Counted from the stretch's first letter, positions 16,890-27,103 are shown. The stretch: 64,000 nucleotides of DNA from Oleispirillum sp963668495 (GCA_963668495.1 OY764545.1:682001-746000); one strand, 5' to 3'. Notes: generated from the sequence alone by a model not told the origin. Numbers and translations are program-made.

Positions 16890-17912
16890 ATGATCACAGA
16901 CGCAAGCCCATCTCCACCTGCCCATCATCCTGCCAACCGCAGGCTGGTGGATGCCCTATATGCCCGCGGCATTATTGACCGTGATGGTCGCAATCTTGCT
17001 TTGGAAATGATATCCCCCGCCGACCAATGGGGGATATGGGCGTCTCGCCTGTTGTTGGCCATTGGCACGGCCCTGACCTTAGCAGGCGTTGTTTTCTTTT
17101 TTGCCTTTAACTGGGCTAAGCTTTCCCCCCTTTCCAAGTTCGCAACCATTGAAACCGCTCTTATCGTCTGCCTGATTGGGGCATGCCTTTATTCCTTACG
17201 ACGCCCGAATGGTCAGGCTCTGTTGCTTGCCGCCAGTGTGTTGGTTGGTGTGTTTATGGCGGTGTTCGGACAGATTTATCAAACCGGAGCCGACGCCTAT
17301 CAACTGTTCGTCATGTGGGCCACGCTGACACTGGGCTGGACGGTCCTGTCCAAGTATGCCGCCCAATGGATCATGTGGCTGATTATTGCCAACCTCGGCC
17401 TCGTGCTGTGGTGGAGTCAGGCCGCAGAACCCGGTGAAGACATGCAGTTCATGATCTTTACCTATATGATCCTATTTAACGGCCTTGCCGTTGCCGCCCG
17501 AGAATATTGCGCCATTATTCGCGGCATACCTTGGGTACAGGCACGCTGGGTCCGCTTGGTGCTGATCACCCCGACTTTAATCATCATGCTGATCCCCATA
17601 ATGGTGGCAGCCGCCGCACCGGAAAGGGCGACGCCTGCGATCTGGATCAGCGCGAGCCTCGCCCTGTTCGGACATTTGGCTGCGTTTTATCTCTATCGCT
17701 ACCGCGATCTGGATCGTCATGCTTTGGCTGCTGTTCTGCTGTCACTGGCGATCGGCCTTGAAACCGTGGTGTTCAGACTGATTTCCGAAACCAACCCGGA
17801 GTCATACATCGTTATTTTCTTTGTTGTGGGGCTGACAACTCTTTGCCTGTTTGCGGGCATCATCGGTTATTTGAAGGCAATCCTGCGTCAGGGAGATACC
17901 CCCCATGCCTAA
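16890..17912 (+). CDS. DUF2157-family membrane protein
   Basis: The 340-residue protein begins with a short cytoplasmic helical part (RLVDALYARGIIDRDGRNLALEM), typical of DUF2157, then about 8-9 membrane helices. The start MITDASP at 16890 is preferred; an upstream in-frame start would add 44 residues of atypical composition. Function unknown. It is the first of three overlapping genes with DUF4401 and a GDYXXLXY protein, a combination seen in many proteobacteria. Confidence 0.88.
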   Translation: MITDASPSPPAHHPANRRLVDALYARGIIDRDGRNLALEMISPADQWGIWASRLLLAIGTALTLAGVVFFFAFNWAKLSPLSKFATIETALIVCLIGACLYSLRRPNGQALLLAASVLVGVFMAVFGQIYQTGADAYQLFVMWATLTLGWTVLSKYAAQWIMWLIIANLGLVLWWSQAAEPGEDMQFMIFTYMILFNGLAVAAREYCAIIRGIPWVQARWVRLVLITPTLIIMLIPIMVAAAAPERATPAIWISASLALFGHLAAFYLYRYRDLDRHALAAVLLSLAIGLETVVFRLISETNPESYIVIFFVVGLTTLCLFAGIIGYLKAILRQGDTPHA

Positions 17913-19005
17913 AACCTCATCGCCCACAGCCGCCGACCTGATCGCCGCACTTGCCGCAAAAGGCCACGGTGATAAGGAAGATATGACCGCCTTCCTTCAA
18001 GCCCACACCTCTGCCGAGGATTCACCCCTGTATTTACGCGTACTGGCGGGGATCGGGGCGTTTATCGCCTCCATTTGCTTTATTGCCGTTCTGGCACTTG
18101 CCGACCTGATCGATTATCAGGATGAAACGACCCTAGTCCTTTGGGGGCTTGGCTTTGCCGCGTCAGCTGTTGCTATTCATAAGTGGGCAGGGCAAAACGC
18201 CAATGTTTTTGCCACCCAATCATCATTGGCGTTCATGTTGGTCGGGAAAGGCCTGATCGTCTTTGCCGGGGGCATCATGACAAACTCCGGTTGGGGGGCG
18301 TCCCTTGCCTTGCTGATGGTGACGGCAGCGGTTTACCCCATATATCGCGTATCTTTGGACCGATTTTTATCGACGCTGGTCACTGTCCTGTCGCTAATCA
18401 TCAATGGGCTGTGGTCATCGGAAACCGAAGGCTATCGGGAGATTTTGTTCAACGGAGCATTCCTGACTCAGCTCGGCCTAGTGGCTATATTTTTGACTTG
18501 GAGCAAAGTTCACAACGGGTTGCTGCCGATAGCCTATGCATTCGCCACATCTTTATGTGCCTGTATTGTCTTCCTTGCGACCCAAGCAAATTTCGGCACA
18601 TGGCAGTATATTGAATATATCTCACCCACGCTCATCACCGCCGCATTGACCATCAGCCTGATTGCCACGATCGGTTGGGCCGCAGGTGGAGCCGAGAAAC
18701 TGAAAACCCGCCCCTTAGCCATGGCAACCATCGGCACCATTGCGTTGGGGCTGGTTGCGGCTCCGGGCATTGTCTTAAGCCTGTGCCTAATGATCCTCGG
18801 CTATGCGCGGCATGACACCCCGCTCAAAGTCATGGGTATTTTGCTCATGCCGTTGTTTATCTTTTTGTACTATTACAACCTTGATATTTCGCTTCTGCAA
18901 AAGTCCGGCGTTCTGTTCGGCAGTGGCATTGTCCTGCTATCCGGTCGGTATTTCTTGCAACGGCAGGGTTGGGATCACGGAGGATCACCATGCGCACCAA
19001 ACTGA
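17905..19005 (+). CDS. DUF4401-family membrane protein
   Basis: The 366-residue protein has an N-terminal cytoplasmic segment (LIAALAAKGHGDKEDM) and about 10 membrane helices, including the charged/aromatic region YLRVLAGIGAFIASICFIAVL. It overlaps the DUF2157 gene by 8 bp and the next gene by 16 bp. Function unknown; the conserved neighbourhood suggests a membrane complex with the flanking proteins. Confidence 0.87.
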   Translation: MPKTSSPTAADLIAALAAKGHGDKEDMTAFLQAHTSAEDSPLYLRVLAGIGAFIASICFIAVLALADLIDYQDETTLVLWGLGFAASAVAIHKWAGQNANVFATQSSLAFMLVGKGLIVFAGGIMTNSGWGASLALLMVTAAVYPIYRVSLDRFLSTLVTVLSLIINGLWSSETEGYREILFNGAFLTQLGLVAIFLTWSKVHNGLLPIAYAFATSLCACIVFLATQANFGTWQYIEYISPTLITAALTISLIATIGWAAGGAEKLKTRPLAMATIGTIALGLVAAPGIVLSLCLMILGYARHDTPLKVMGILLMPLFIFLYYYNLDISLLQKSGVLFGSGIVLLSGRYFLQRQGWDHGGSPCAPN

Positions 19006-19508
19006 TGATTGTCCTGTCGGTGCTGGTTCTGGCCGTGCTGAATTATGGTATTTACGAAAAGGAACAAATCAAAGCCAACGGTGACGTGGTTTTACTTGAA
19101 TTGGTCCCTGTCGATCCGCGATCTTTGATGCAAGGTGACTATATGCAACTGCGCTATGCGATTGAAAGCGCAGTTCCGGTTAAGGATTTGCAGGACACCC
19201 AGCAGCAAGGCACCATGGTCATTAAACCTGACGACAAAAATGTTGCCCAATTTGTCAGGCTGCATGATGGGGAGGCTCTCGCCCCGTCGGAATACGTAAT
19301 CAAGTTCCGCAAACGCGGCAAAAGAGCGGTAATCGTGCCGGACTCCTTCTTTTTCCAAGAAGGGCATGGGGCCGCTTATGAACAGGCGAAGTACGGCGTC
19401 TTTAAATTTGACCAAGCGGGAAACCACCTATTGGTGGGACTGGCTGATGAACATGGCAAAACCATAACCGTCCCCGAACCAGACAATGGCCCTAGAGCCA
19501 AAGATTAG
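18990..19508 (+). CDS. GDYXXLXY-domain membrane-anchored protein
   Basis: A 172-residue protein starting MRTKLMIV behind GGAGG. One N-terminal membrane helix (residues about 3-20) is followed by an extracytoplasmic domain with the family-defining motif GDYMQLRY. Role unknown; it is the third member of the DUF2157-DUF4401 unit. Confidence 0.9.
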   Translation: MRTKLMIVLSVLVLAVLNYGIYEKEQIKANGDVVLLELVPVDPRSLMQGDYMQLRYAIESAVPVKDLQDTQQQGTMVIKPDDKNVAQFVRLHDGEALAPSEYVIKFRKRGKRAVIVPDSFFFQEGHGAAYEQAKYGVFKFDQAGNHLLVGLADEHGKTITVPEPDNGPRAKD

Positions 19509-19524
19509 GATCAAGGTAATAACA

Positions 19525-19557
19525 AAGCCCCGTACTCTGAACGAGCACGGGGCTTTG
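19525..19557 (+). terminator. Intrinsic terminator after the GDYXXLXY gene
   Basis: AAAGCCCCGT and ACGGGGCTTT form a perfect 10-bp stem ending in a T-rich tail, 16 bp after the stop codon at 19508. Confidence 0.9.
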
Positions 19558-19560
19558 TTA

Positions 19561-19574
19561 TGGCGGAGGATGCG
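19561..19574. other. Distal attachment-site repeat of the tRNA-Ser island
   Basis: TGGCGGAGGATGCG is identical to the 3' end of the tRNA-Ser gene (23600-23613, minus strand) in the same orientation. The next dozen bases (TAAATTCGCACC against GGGATTCGAACC) are partly similar, consistent with a decayed tRNA 3' fragment. It marks the far end of the island that carries the integrase. Confidence 0.75.
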
Positions 19575-19655
19575 TAAATTCGCACCACCCTGTTCCCTCT
19601 GAAAATTACTGTATCAACCGCGATAACTCAGCCGATATTCACACAGCAATGCGCA

Positions 19656-20111
19656 CTAGTTACAGGTTCCTTTAACTGCCATATCAAGCTCGCGCACATC
19701 CCTTTTACCTTGTTCTTCGTCAACAAGCTCAAGTCCTGCTCCTCCAACGAAAACACCCGGCTTAATGTATTGGCGAATAAAATAGTTAAGACCTCTTTTT
19801 ACTTTGATAAGGAGGTCATTATTACCGAACTGAGACTCAGTAGACACTGTATGCTCTTTATCGCCTTCAACTTCCTCGTAGAAAAAAACATCAGCCGCTG
19901 TCTCGCCGATGCACTTACCATCGACCCACACATTCTTCTTGAGTGCCTGTCCCGCAAAGCTATTTCTATAAATGTACAGCCCCGCATTACCTTCAGATGG
20001 TAGAGCAAATTCTTTCGCCATAGCACTCTTATTAGAGTCTTCCATAGGAACGGAAGAACAAGCCGCAAGAGACGTTGTAACCAAGGCTACGATCGTAAGT
20101 TTCTTAAACAT
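19656..20111 (-). CDS. DUF2846-type lipoprotein
   Basis: The 151-residue protein has a lipoprotein signal with lipobox LAAC (residues 15-18). The mature part contains GLYIYRNSFAGQALKKNVWVD, as in DUF2846 proteins, which are predicted envelope lipoproteins with a small beta-rich domain of unknown role. It lies inside the tRNA-Ser island and its AT content is higher than that of the neighbouring core genes. Confidence 0.8.
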   Translation of the reverse strand: MFKKLTIVALVTTSLAACSSVPMEDSNKSAMAKEFALPSEGNAGLYIYRNSFAGQALKKNVWVDGKCIGETAADVFFYEEVEGDKEHTVSTESQFGNNDLLIKVKRGLNYFIRQYIKPGVFVGGAGLELVDEEQGKRDVRELDMAVKGTCN

Positions 20112-20254
20112 TACATCCCCCTAACGTTAAACAACAAAGCGAACAAGCTATCTTCTGGGTTAGCACGCTACAAGAGAATTCTCAGAATAAAAAACTTATT
20201 TCGATTGAAACTGGGAAAACACATCAAGTCTGACCAAGCATGAATAACAAGAGA

Positions 20255-20284
20255 GGGAGGCATCTATTATCTTTGCCTCCCTTT
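20255..20284 (+). terminator. Orphan terminator-like hairpin
   Basis: GGGAGGCA and TGCCTCCC form an 8-bp stem followed by TTT. It lies in the 480-bp gene-free stretch 20112-20591, with no plus-strand gene ending just before it. It could end a small RNA from the preceding 100 bp or serve an anti-sense transcript. The remainder of this stretch is AT-rich and shows no other feature I can name. Confidence 0.5.
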
Positions 20285-20591
20285 GTGTCTTTTATATCGA
20301 TTAACTCAAAAGCCGTAGTGTATCTCAAGCCACAAGATCACTAACAAATTTCATATAGCTAGCGCAGCGTAGATGGCTACGCCGCCAAAAACCAAAGGAG
20401 GGATATTCCAGAACAAGATATTTACTCCTCAAGACTGCTTCATTTGGTGCGCTCAAACATTCCATACTCTCGGCTGCAATCTGCTAATAGGGGCAATGCT
20501 TTGAAAACACATAGACAACCACACCATCTACAGCACAAGCGCGCCTTATGATATGCTTCAGCAGTCAACATGCAACTATCAAGGCTAACAA

Positions 20592-22034
20592 ATGCCCCCC
20601 GAACCCGTATCTCCCGAATTCCTTTATCGCTTCCGCTCCGCCAAAGCTCTGCTGCCGGGGAATGCCCACGATGGCTATTTCGATGAGTTACAAAAGCAAT
20701 CCATATTCTTTGCCTCTCCGGACGCATTAAATGATCCCATGGAAGATTTCAAAGACATCTTTTGGCGGGGCGATGAAATTGCTTGGAGAAATTTCTTCAA
20801 CCATTTTGTGTTGTGTCTTGAGTACATACAAGTTGGTTCAATGATCGTAGGGATTGACCGCATTATTGAAGAAGGCATTGGAAATCATATACCCGTATTC
20901 ATTAACAAAAATGATCAACCAACACCTGAAAAGAAAGAATTGGTAGACAGCATACTCAAACTGTTTAATGACGATCCGACCATACAAGAACTTATTAAAA
21001 CGTTGGGGGCTAGCACGCACAAGGTAAGGCGGAATGAGATTGAGTGGCTGCTCTCTTTGATTTACCCACATGCACATTTATGCATTAGGCGGATTTACAC
21101 AGAAAAAGCACTGTTAAACCAACAAGCTCCAAGCGAACTTCAAGAGTTCCAAGATTTATCACAAACCAGACTGACGCAATTATCGAAATACATAAACGCA
21201 GCTAAAAAACACGACGATAACCTTGAAGAAATTTTCACCGTGCTCCTAACACAAATATCATCATTTATACTCGCGCACGGGTTCGAAAGAAGTCACCTTG
21301 AGTTTGAAAAAACTTACTTGAAAGAAATCGAGAAACTCATTTTTCCCAAGTGGCACACATCGTGTTTTGTTAGCCAGTACCATAATCCATTGATGTGGTC
21401 ACATTACGCAGATGCGCACAAAGGAGTCTGCCTGATATTTCAACCACAGCAAAGTAACGATGGAATTGGGCTGCCAATCACAAGCTGCACAGGATATGGA
21501 GGCAGCAGAAACAACACCAAAAGAAGCTATTCTGAGCACCCGATCAGCTTCCACAAAGTCGATTACGCAGAAGCATTTCCTGAAATCGACTTCTTCAGGT
21601 CATTAGGAAGAACCCCTATAGGCACACTTGAAAGCACTTGGTTCAGGGACGACAACGGCAACAGAAGCGTATGTGCTATTGATGATTCTGATGACTTCCG
21701 GTCAGAATACTGGAAATCATTTTATAAACATGTATGTACAAAAACTTCAGAGTGGGAATACGAAGATGAGTATCGTCTTGTGCTAGCAAGTGCACTTGGG
21801 CTGTATGATGACCCAAATGAAAACCGCGCTCTACCATACTCATTCGACAGCCTTGCAGGGGTGATTTGGGGTATTAACACTGAAGACAAAGACAAAACAG
21901 CTATAATGAAAATTATTAAGGACAAATGTGACAAACACAAGCGACATGCATTCAAATTCTATCAAGCATATTACTCTCATAAGTCCAAACAGATTCAGAT
22001 AGTTGAGTGTCTCAAGCCAATCAAACAGATGTAA
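20592..22034 (+). CDS. DUF2971-domain protein
   Basis: The 480-residue protein has the DUF2971 hallmarks: an N-terminal LYRFRSA...SIFFASPDALNDPMEDF segment (residues about 11-52) and the central SCFVSQYHNPLMWSHYADAHKGVCLIF block (from about residue 258), written here across two lines of the family consensus. The insert between them is helical and poorly conserved. DUF2971 proteins are common on islands and their activity is not established. It is the main cargo of the tRNA-Ser island and is convergent with the integrase gene. A defence role is possible but only inferred from context. Confidence 0.85.
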   Translation: MPPEPVSPEFLYRFRSAKALLPGNAHDGYFDELQKQSIFFASPDALNDPMEDFKDIFWRGDEIAWRNFFNHFVLCLEYIQVGSMIVGIDRIIEEGIGNHIPVFINKNDQPTPEKKELVDSILKLFNDDPTIQELIKTLGASTHKVRRNEIEWLLSLIYPHAHLCIRRIYTEKALLNQQAPSELQEFQDLSQTRLTQLSKYINAAKKHDDNLEEIFTVLLTQISSFILAHGFERSHLEFEKTYLKEIEKLIFPKWHTSCFVSQYHNPLMWSHYADAHKGVCLIFQPQQSNDGIGLPITSCTGYGGSRNNTKRSYSEHPISFHKVDYAEAFPEIDFFRSLGRTPIGTLESTWFRDDNGNRSVCAIDDSDDFRSEYWKSFYKHVCTKTSEWEYEDEYRLVLASALGLYDDPNENRALPYSFDSLAGVIWGINTEDKDKTAIMKIIKDKCDKHKRHAFKFYQAYYSHKSKQIQIVECLKPIKQM

Positions 22035-22052
22035 CCCCACGACACCAATTCT

Positions 22053-23492
22053 CTATCCTCGATCAACGACCAGATGAATGAGATCAAGCCCCTGATATTC
22101 AATTTTTGATATTTCATCATAAAGTGCGTGTACGAGGTATCCGCCACCGTATGCATTATGGGCTTCCGAACCCCTATCTCCATCACTTGCCCATCCACCT
22201 AATGCCAACCCAACTTCATGCCTAACATCACATTCTCGCAAAGCGTCACGGAAGTTATGCCTGAAGCTATGAAATGATGTCTTTGGAGCATGTGCGCTTG
22301 ATTTCTTCAGGAACCGGCTGAAGAATTTTGAGAAAGTGTCACTCAAGTATCCGGTACTTGCCGGTTCGATGTCCGGGAACATCCTTTTGAATTTCTTCTG
22401 TTGAGCTTTGCGAACATATGCAATCCACCCCAGTCGGATCAGCATGGGGTGCACCGGAACAAGCCGCTCAGAATTCATAGTCTTAAGATGCTTATCAACA
22501 TCCGTATTTGCATCTTCAGTGACAACAAAGCACCAGACTTCTTCAATCTGACGACAGTCACCGACACCTAATTGGCAAATCTCATTCAGGCGCATACCGG
22601 AATACAATCCGATTAAAGGCACCCAGAAGCGTGCACGGCGCGGTCTTTGATCTCCGGGCACATAGTAACTCCGACCATCATCTTTGCACCCTGCGTAAAG
22701 CGGAGCAGTAAATATGCGCTGCAATTGGTGCTGACTGAATGGATGACGCTTATCGCGTTTACGAACTGTATCTGCGACCGTTAACCCCAATGATGGGTTT
22801 GTCTCGATAACTCCTTCGTTCACAGCCCACCGGAGCAATGTTGACAGCAACCCCATGTACTTGTTCACCGACCGTGCTGATAACGTTGTTAGACGCTTTT
22901 CTGATGCCATTGCTACAATGTCCCGATAGGTCATATCAGGAAACCGTTTTGATGCATTGGTTGGCAACGAGAGCAGTACCGACTGAACTTGCCGACATTT
23001 GAAGCGGTCAATATCAGCTACGGTGACATCTTCACCAATAATCCCAATCAATACACCAATCGCATTTTCATATGACATGACTGTCTTTGGTGACCGCTTG
23101 GTCTTTGGATCACTCATATACTGTTGGAATAACTGCCGCAGAGTTATGGTGGAGGACACCGAAAGTGTGACAGTTGGTGTGACAGTTGGTGTGACAGTTT
23201 TGGAAGCAGAAACTTCCAACGAAAGTGATTGCATTCGTTCATCAAATGTAGCCGGAATGTGGATCGGCGCATTGTAGGCGGGATGGTTGTTTGTAAGGTT
23301 TTCTACAGATTTAATGTAAGCATCGATATGGTAAGCCGTTGACCGGCAACGTTTTATGGCTTCCCGATAGGATCGCGTTCTTAAGGACCGGTTGATGTCC
23401 TGTCGTCCAAGAATGTTTTGAATGTGCTTGGGGAGTTTGACCCGGTACTGCCAGATTTCACCACGTTTCCATAAACCCTGAACCCTACGCAT
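22053..23492 (-). CDS. Tyrosine recombinase / integrase of the tRNA-Ser island
   Basis: The 479-residue integrase has an N-terminal DUF6538-like part (WQYRVKLPKHIQNILG), a SAM-like core-binding domain (residues about 120-235) and a C-terminal catalytic domain. The first catalytic Arg is in GLYSGMRLNEICQLG; the HxxR box is SFHSFRHNFRD; the nucleophilic Tyr is probably in HNAYGGGY. Residues about 93-112 contain a Thr/Val repeat (VTPTVTPTV) encoded by a 12-bp tandem repeat. The start faces the tRNA-Ser 3' end 107 bp away, the usual arrangement for an element integrated there. It appears intact. Confidence 0.95.
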   Translation of the reverse strand: MRRVQGLWKRGEIWQYRVKLPKHIQNILGRQDINRSLRTRSYREAIKRCRSTAYHIDAYIKSVENLTNNHPAYNAPIHIPATFDERMQSLSLEVSASKTVTPTVTPTVTLSVSSTITLRQLFQQYMSDPKTKRSPKTVMSYENAIGVLIGIIGEDVTVADIDRFKCRQVQSVLLSLPTNASKRFPDMTYRDIVAMASEKRLTTLSARSVNKYMGLLSTLLRWAVNEGVIETNPSLGLTVADTVRKRDKRHPFSQHQLQRIFTAPLYAGCKDDGRSYYVPGDQRPRRARFWVPLIGLYSGMRLNEICQLGVGDCRQIEEVWCFVVTEDANTDVDKHLKTMNSERLVPVHPMLIRLGWIAYVRKAQQKKFKRMFPDIEPASTGYLSDTFSKFFSRFLKKSSAHAPKTSFHSFRHNFRDALRECDVRHEVGLALGGWASDGDRGSEAHNAYGGGYLVHALYDEISKIEYQGLDLIHLVVDRG

Positions 23493-23599
23493 GACGCAAG
23501 TTCCCGGTACAAAATGGGGTCGTATTGGTGTGACAGTCTGGGAATATTAGGTTCGCGGTATAACCTAATGCATTGTAACTACACTCAAAAGTGAGGTAG

Positions 23600-23613
23600 T
23601 GGCGGAGGATGCG
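23600..23613. other. Proximal attachment-site repeat inside tRNA-Ser
   Basis: TGGCGGAGGATGCG, the CCA end, acceptor strand and start of the T-arm of tRNA-Ser, is the partner of the repeat at 19561-19574. The tRNA gene itself is intact, as is usual when an element brings its own copy of the 3' end. Confidence 0.75.
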
Positions 23614-23689
23614 GGATTCGAACCCGCGAGGGGCTTCCACCCCAACACGCTTTCCAGGCGTGCGCCTTAAACCGCTCGGCCAACCCTCC
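23600..23689 (-). tRNA. tRNA-Ser (anticodon GGA)
   Basis: Reading the minus strand, the acceptor arm GGAGGGT pairs with ATCCTCC, then discriminator G and an encoded CCA. The anticodon stem CACGC/GCGTG encloses the loop CTGGAAA, giving anticodon GGA. A long variable arm and the T-arm GCGGGTTCGAATCCCGC are present, as expected for serine tRNA. Its 3' 14 bp are repeated at 19561-19574. Confidence 0.95.
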
Positions 23690-23776
23690 GTAGGCTAACG
23701 AACACTGTTCGTTGCGAGGCGTGTTTTCTAGCGAACTCCGCCAAAGAATGCAAGCCTTCTGTTCAGAAAACTGTAA

Positions 23777-23820
23777 ATTTCCGTGAAATCGCAGTTTTCT
23801 GCGGTTTTTTTCACGGAAAT
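23777..23820. terminator. Nested hairpin upstream of tRNA-Ser
   Basis: An outer 12-bp repeat (ATTTCCGTGAAA / TTTCACGGAAAT) encloses the inner hairpin CGCAG-TTTT-CTGCG, which is followed by G and seven T. The inner part resembles a plus-strand intrinsic terminator, but no plus-strand gene ends just before it. The whole element may instead be a binding site or the end of a small transcript. Confidence 0.5.
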
Positions 23821-23917
23821 ATAGAAAAACTTATTGAATCCTTAAGAGTTTCACGTTTATTTTGGAGTTAAGTAATAAAAAGACTAGGACAGCTCTCGGG
23901 AATTGTTGGGGTTTCTA

Positions 23918-24235
23918 ATGACACTCGGACGGGTTTTTGGCTGGTTACTCGTAGTTGTGGCTGCATTGACAGCCAGTGCAGAAGCTGTGGTTGCCTTGGG
24001 CACCGGCTCCTACGAAAGCATTGCCACCATCGATCTTTGGACATTACTGACCGGACATGCGCCGGATATTAATGATGCCGCTGCGAACTGGGCAGACACG
24101 GCGCATGCCTTGTTATTGGCAATGCCGGCATGGATTGCCATCGGTGGCCTTGGCGTCATTATGGTGTTTGGCTGCCGCCCGCGCCGCCGCCGCGCAGAAT
24201 ACCGCGAAACATCCATGCGGTTTTCCACCAATTAA
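23918..24235 (+). CDS. Small membrane protein, unknown function
   Basis: The 105-residue product (start MTLGRVFGW) has two membrane helices, residues about 5-28 and 73-94, joined by an extracytoplasmic loop with DLWTLLTG, and ends in a basic tail (RPRRRRAEYRE). I do not recognise a named family. It is followed directly by a strong terminator shared with the convergent lepA gene. Confidence 0.75.
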   Translation: MTLGRVFGWLLVVVAALTASAEAVVALGTGSYESIATIDLWTLLTGHAPDINDAAANWADTAHALLLAMPAWIAIGGLGVIMVFGCRPRRRRAEYRETSMRFSTN

Positions 24236-24254
24236 TTCCAAGGCTATTTCCAAC

Positions 24255-24286
24255 AAAAAACCCCCGAATATCATCGGGGGTTTTTT
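24255..24286. terminator. Bidirectional intrinsic terminator
   Basis: AAAAAACCCCCGA and TCGGGGGTTTTTT form a 13-bp stem with a 6-nt loop. It lies between convergent genes and can end transcripts of the small membrane protein and of lepA. Confidence 0.92.
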
Positions 24287-24313
24287 GTTTGTCTGACTAT
24301 TCGGGACTGACGA

Positions 24314-26116
<1,803 letters not shown>

Positions 26117-26226
26117 GGTGTTGGAAGCGTCCTAAAATTGTATGGTCTACGCCTGATGATAAAACACCGACGCAATCGGCGGAACATAGGGCCAAACGCC
26201 GCGCAGAGCAAGTGATTCAGCACGAA

Positions 26227-26502
26227 TTACACATCACTGAGCAAAGGCCGTGATTGTGCGTCTTTTTTTCGCTGGGACTTGTCTTTCAAAAGCTTGATAT
26301 CGTCGTTGGAAAAATCTGATCGCCCTTGCGCAATCGCCCAGCACGCCAGCCGGACGGCCTTTGGCGCCTTAATCGGTTTTCCGTCCCGCTCACCCTTTTC
26401 ATAGTACTGCAAAATCCGAAGTTTCAGCCCCAAGGCCTCCGCTGCGTCTTTTTGTGACATCCCCAAAGTCTTCCGCCACATCCGCAGGTGTTTACCATCC
26501 AT
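26227..26502 (-). CDS. Small XRE-type helix-turn-helix regulator
   Basis: The 91-residue product (ATG start MDGKHLRMW; a TTG three codons upstream is possible) is a lambda-repressor-like HTH protein with WRKTLGMSQKDAAEALGLKLRILQYYEKG spread over residues 8-36. The tail is basic and probably disordered. It is divergent from the gene at 26771, and three copies of a perfect dyad ACGCAC-N3-GTGCGT (one slightly degenerate) lie in the shared spacer, so it is probably their repressor and controls itself. Confidence 0.82.
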   Translation of the reverse strand: MDGKHLRMWRKTLGMSQKDAAEALGLKLRILQYYEKGERDGKPIKAPKAVRLACWAIAQGRSDFSNDDIKLLKDKSQRKKDAQSRPLLSDV

Positions 26503-26546
26503 CGCCACCAAGAGCCTTACTCCGCATATTCAATTTCCCCAAGTAT

Positions 26547-26561
26547 ACGCACATAGTGCGT
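26547..26561. promoter_or_regulatory. Operator dyad 1 (ACGCAC-N3-GTGCGT)
   Basis: ACGCACATAGTGCGT is a perfect dyad 45 bp from the start of the XRE-type gene, where a repressor would control that gene's promoter. The same dyad occurs twice more before the divergent gene. Confidence 0.75.
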
Positions 26562-26646
26562 TATTTTCACGCAAAAAAACCGCACCGTGTGCATGCCGAT
26601 GCATGTAGGCGGGGTTGATTTGTCTACACCTATTTTGGTTTTGATG

Positions 26647-26660
26647 TGCACAAAGTGCGT
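26647..26660. promoter_or_regulatory. Operator dyad 2 (degenerate)
   Basis: TGCACAAAGTGCGT keeps the GCAC-N3-GTGC core, with a single changed base in the left arm. It is 17 bp from dyad 3, close enough for cooperative binding. Confidence 0.65.
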
Positions 26661-26669
26661 ATTTTATGC

Positions 26670-26699
26670 TTGATTTACGCACTGAGTGCGTCTTATGAT
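26670..26699 (+). promoter_or_regulatory. Promoter of the 26771 gene, with an operator between -35 and -10
   Basis: TTGATT (26670-26675) and TATGAT (26694-26699) are spaced by 18 bp, a credible sigma-70-like promoter. The perfect dyad ACGCACTGAGTGCGT occupies 26677-26691, between the two boxes, so a bound repressor would block RNA polymerase. Confidence 0.6.
26677..26691. promoter_or_regulatory. Operator dyad 3 (ACGCAC-N3-GTGCGT)
   Basis: A perfect 15-bp dyad lying inside the promoter of the plus-strand gene at 26771. It has the same arms as dyad 1. Confidence 0.75.
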
Positions 26700-26770
26700 A
26701 CATTAATGACAAAAATGCCCCACCAAACATGCACACGCAGCGGGGCCAATAACAACGGAGGGCGAAAACC

Positions 26771-27043
26771 ATGGGCCAAGCCTTAAAAAATGATCTGGGT
26801 TATCACCGTATCTACGTTTGCGGACGCAAGGCATACGACAACGAATTGGCGATGTACCGCCACGAAGGCGTCAGTCGCAGCCTCAGCTGCGTGGCAGAGC
26901 CCGTATTCGATGCACACCCGAAAATTGCTTACCGCATTGAGCATAACGGCACCACCCGTTGGGTGACGGATTTGGTCGACGTGGTCCGCCTGCGCGCCCA
27001 TGCCCCGGATGCACACGTTGCCATCGTGCCGGTCCTACGCTGA
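26771..27043 (+). CDS. Small protein of unknown function under XRE control
   Basis: The 90-residue soluble protein starts behind ACGGAGGG, a strong ribosome site. The sequence (HRIYVCGRKAYDNELAMYRHEG, then IAYRIEHNGTTRWVTDLVDVVRLRA) has no motif I recognise; it looks like a compact alpha/beta domain. It is monocistronic, followed by a terminator, and its promoter carries operators matching the divergent regulator. This layout resembles a regulated effector, but it is not a classical toxin-antitoxin pair. Confidence 0.75.
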   Translation: MGQALKNDLGYHRIYVCGRKAYDNELAMYRHEGVSRSLSCVAEPVFDAHPKIAYRIEHNGTTRWVTDLVDVVRLRAHAPDAHVAIVPVLR

Positions 27044-27075
27044 CCCCGCACTGACCTTGGCATAAGCCATACAAT

Positions 27076-27103
27076 CAGCCCCGCAAAAATGTGGGGCTGT
27101 TTT
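27076..27103 (+). terminator. Intrinsic terminator after the 26771 gene
   Basis: CAGCCCC and GGGGCTG form a 7-bp GC-rich stem with a 10-nt loop followed by TTTT, 32 bp after the stop codon. Confidence 0.88.

Noticed and set aside
23161..23202. Tandem 12-bp repeats as a CRISPR or VNTR locus
   Set aside because: They are three short repeats in frame inside the integrase gene, encoding a Thr/Val repeat; there are no spacers or cas genes.
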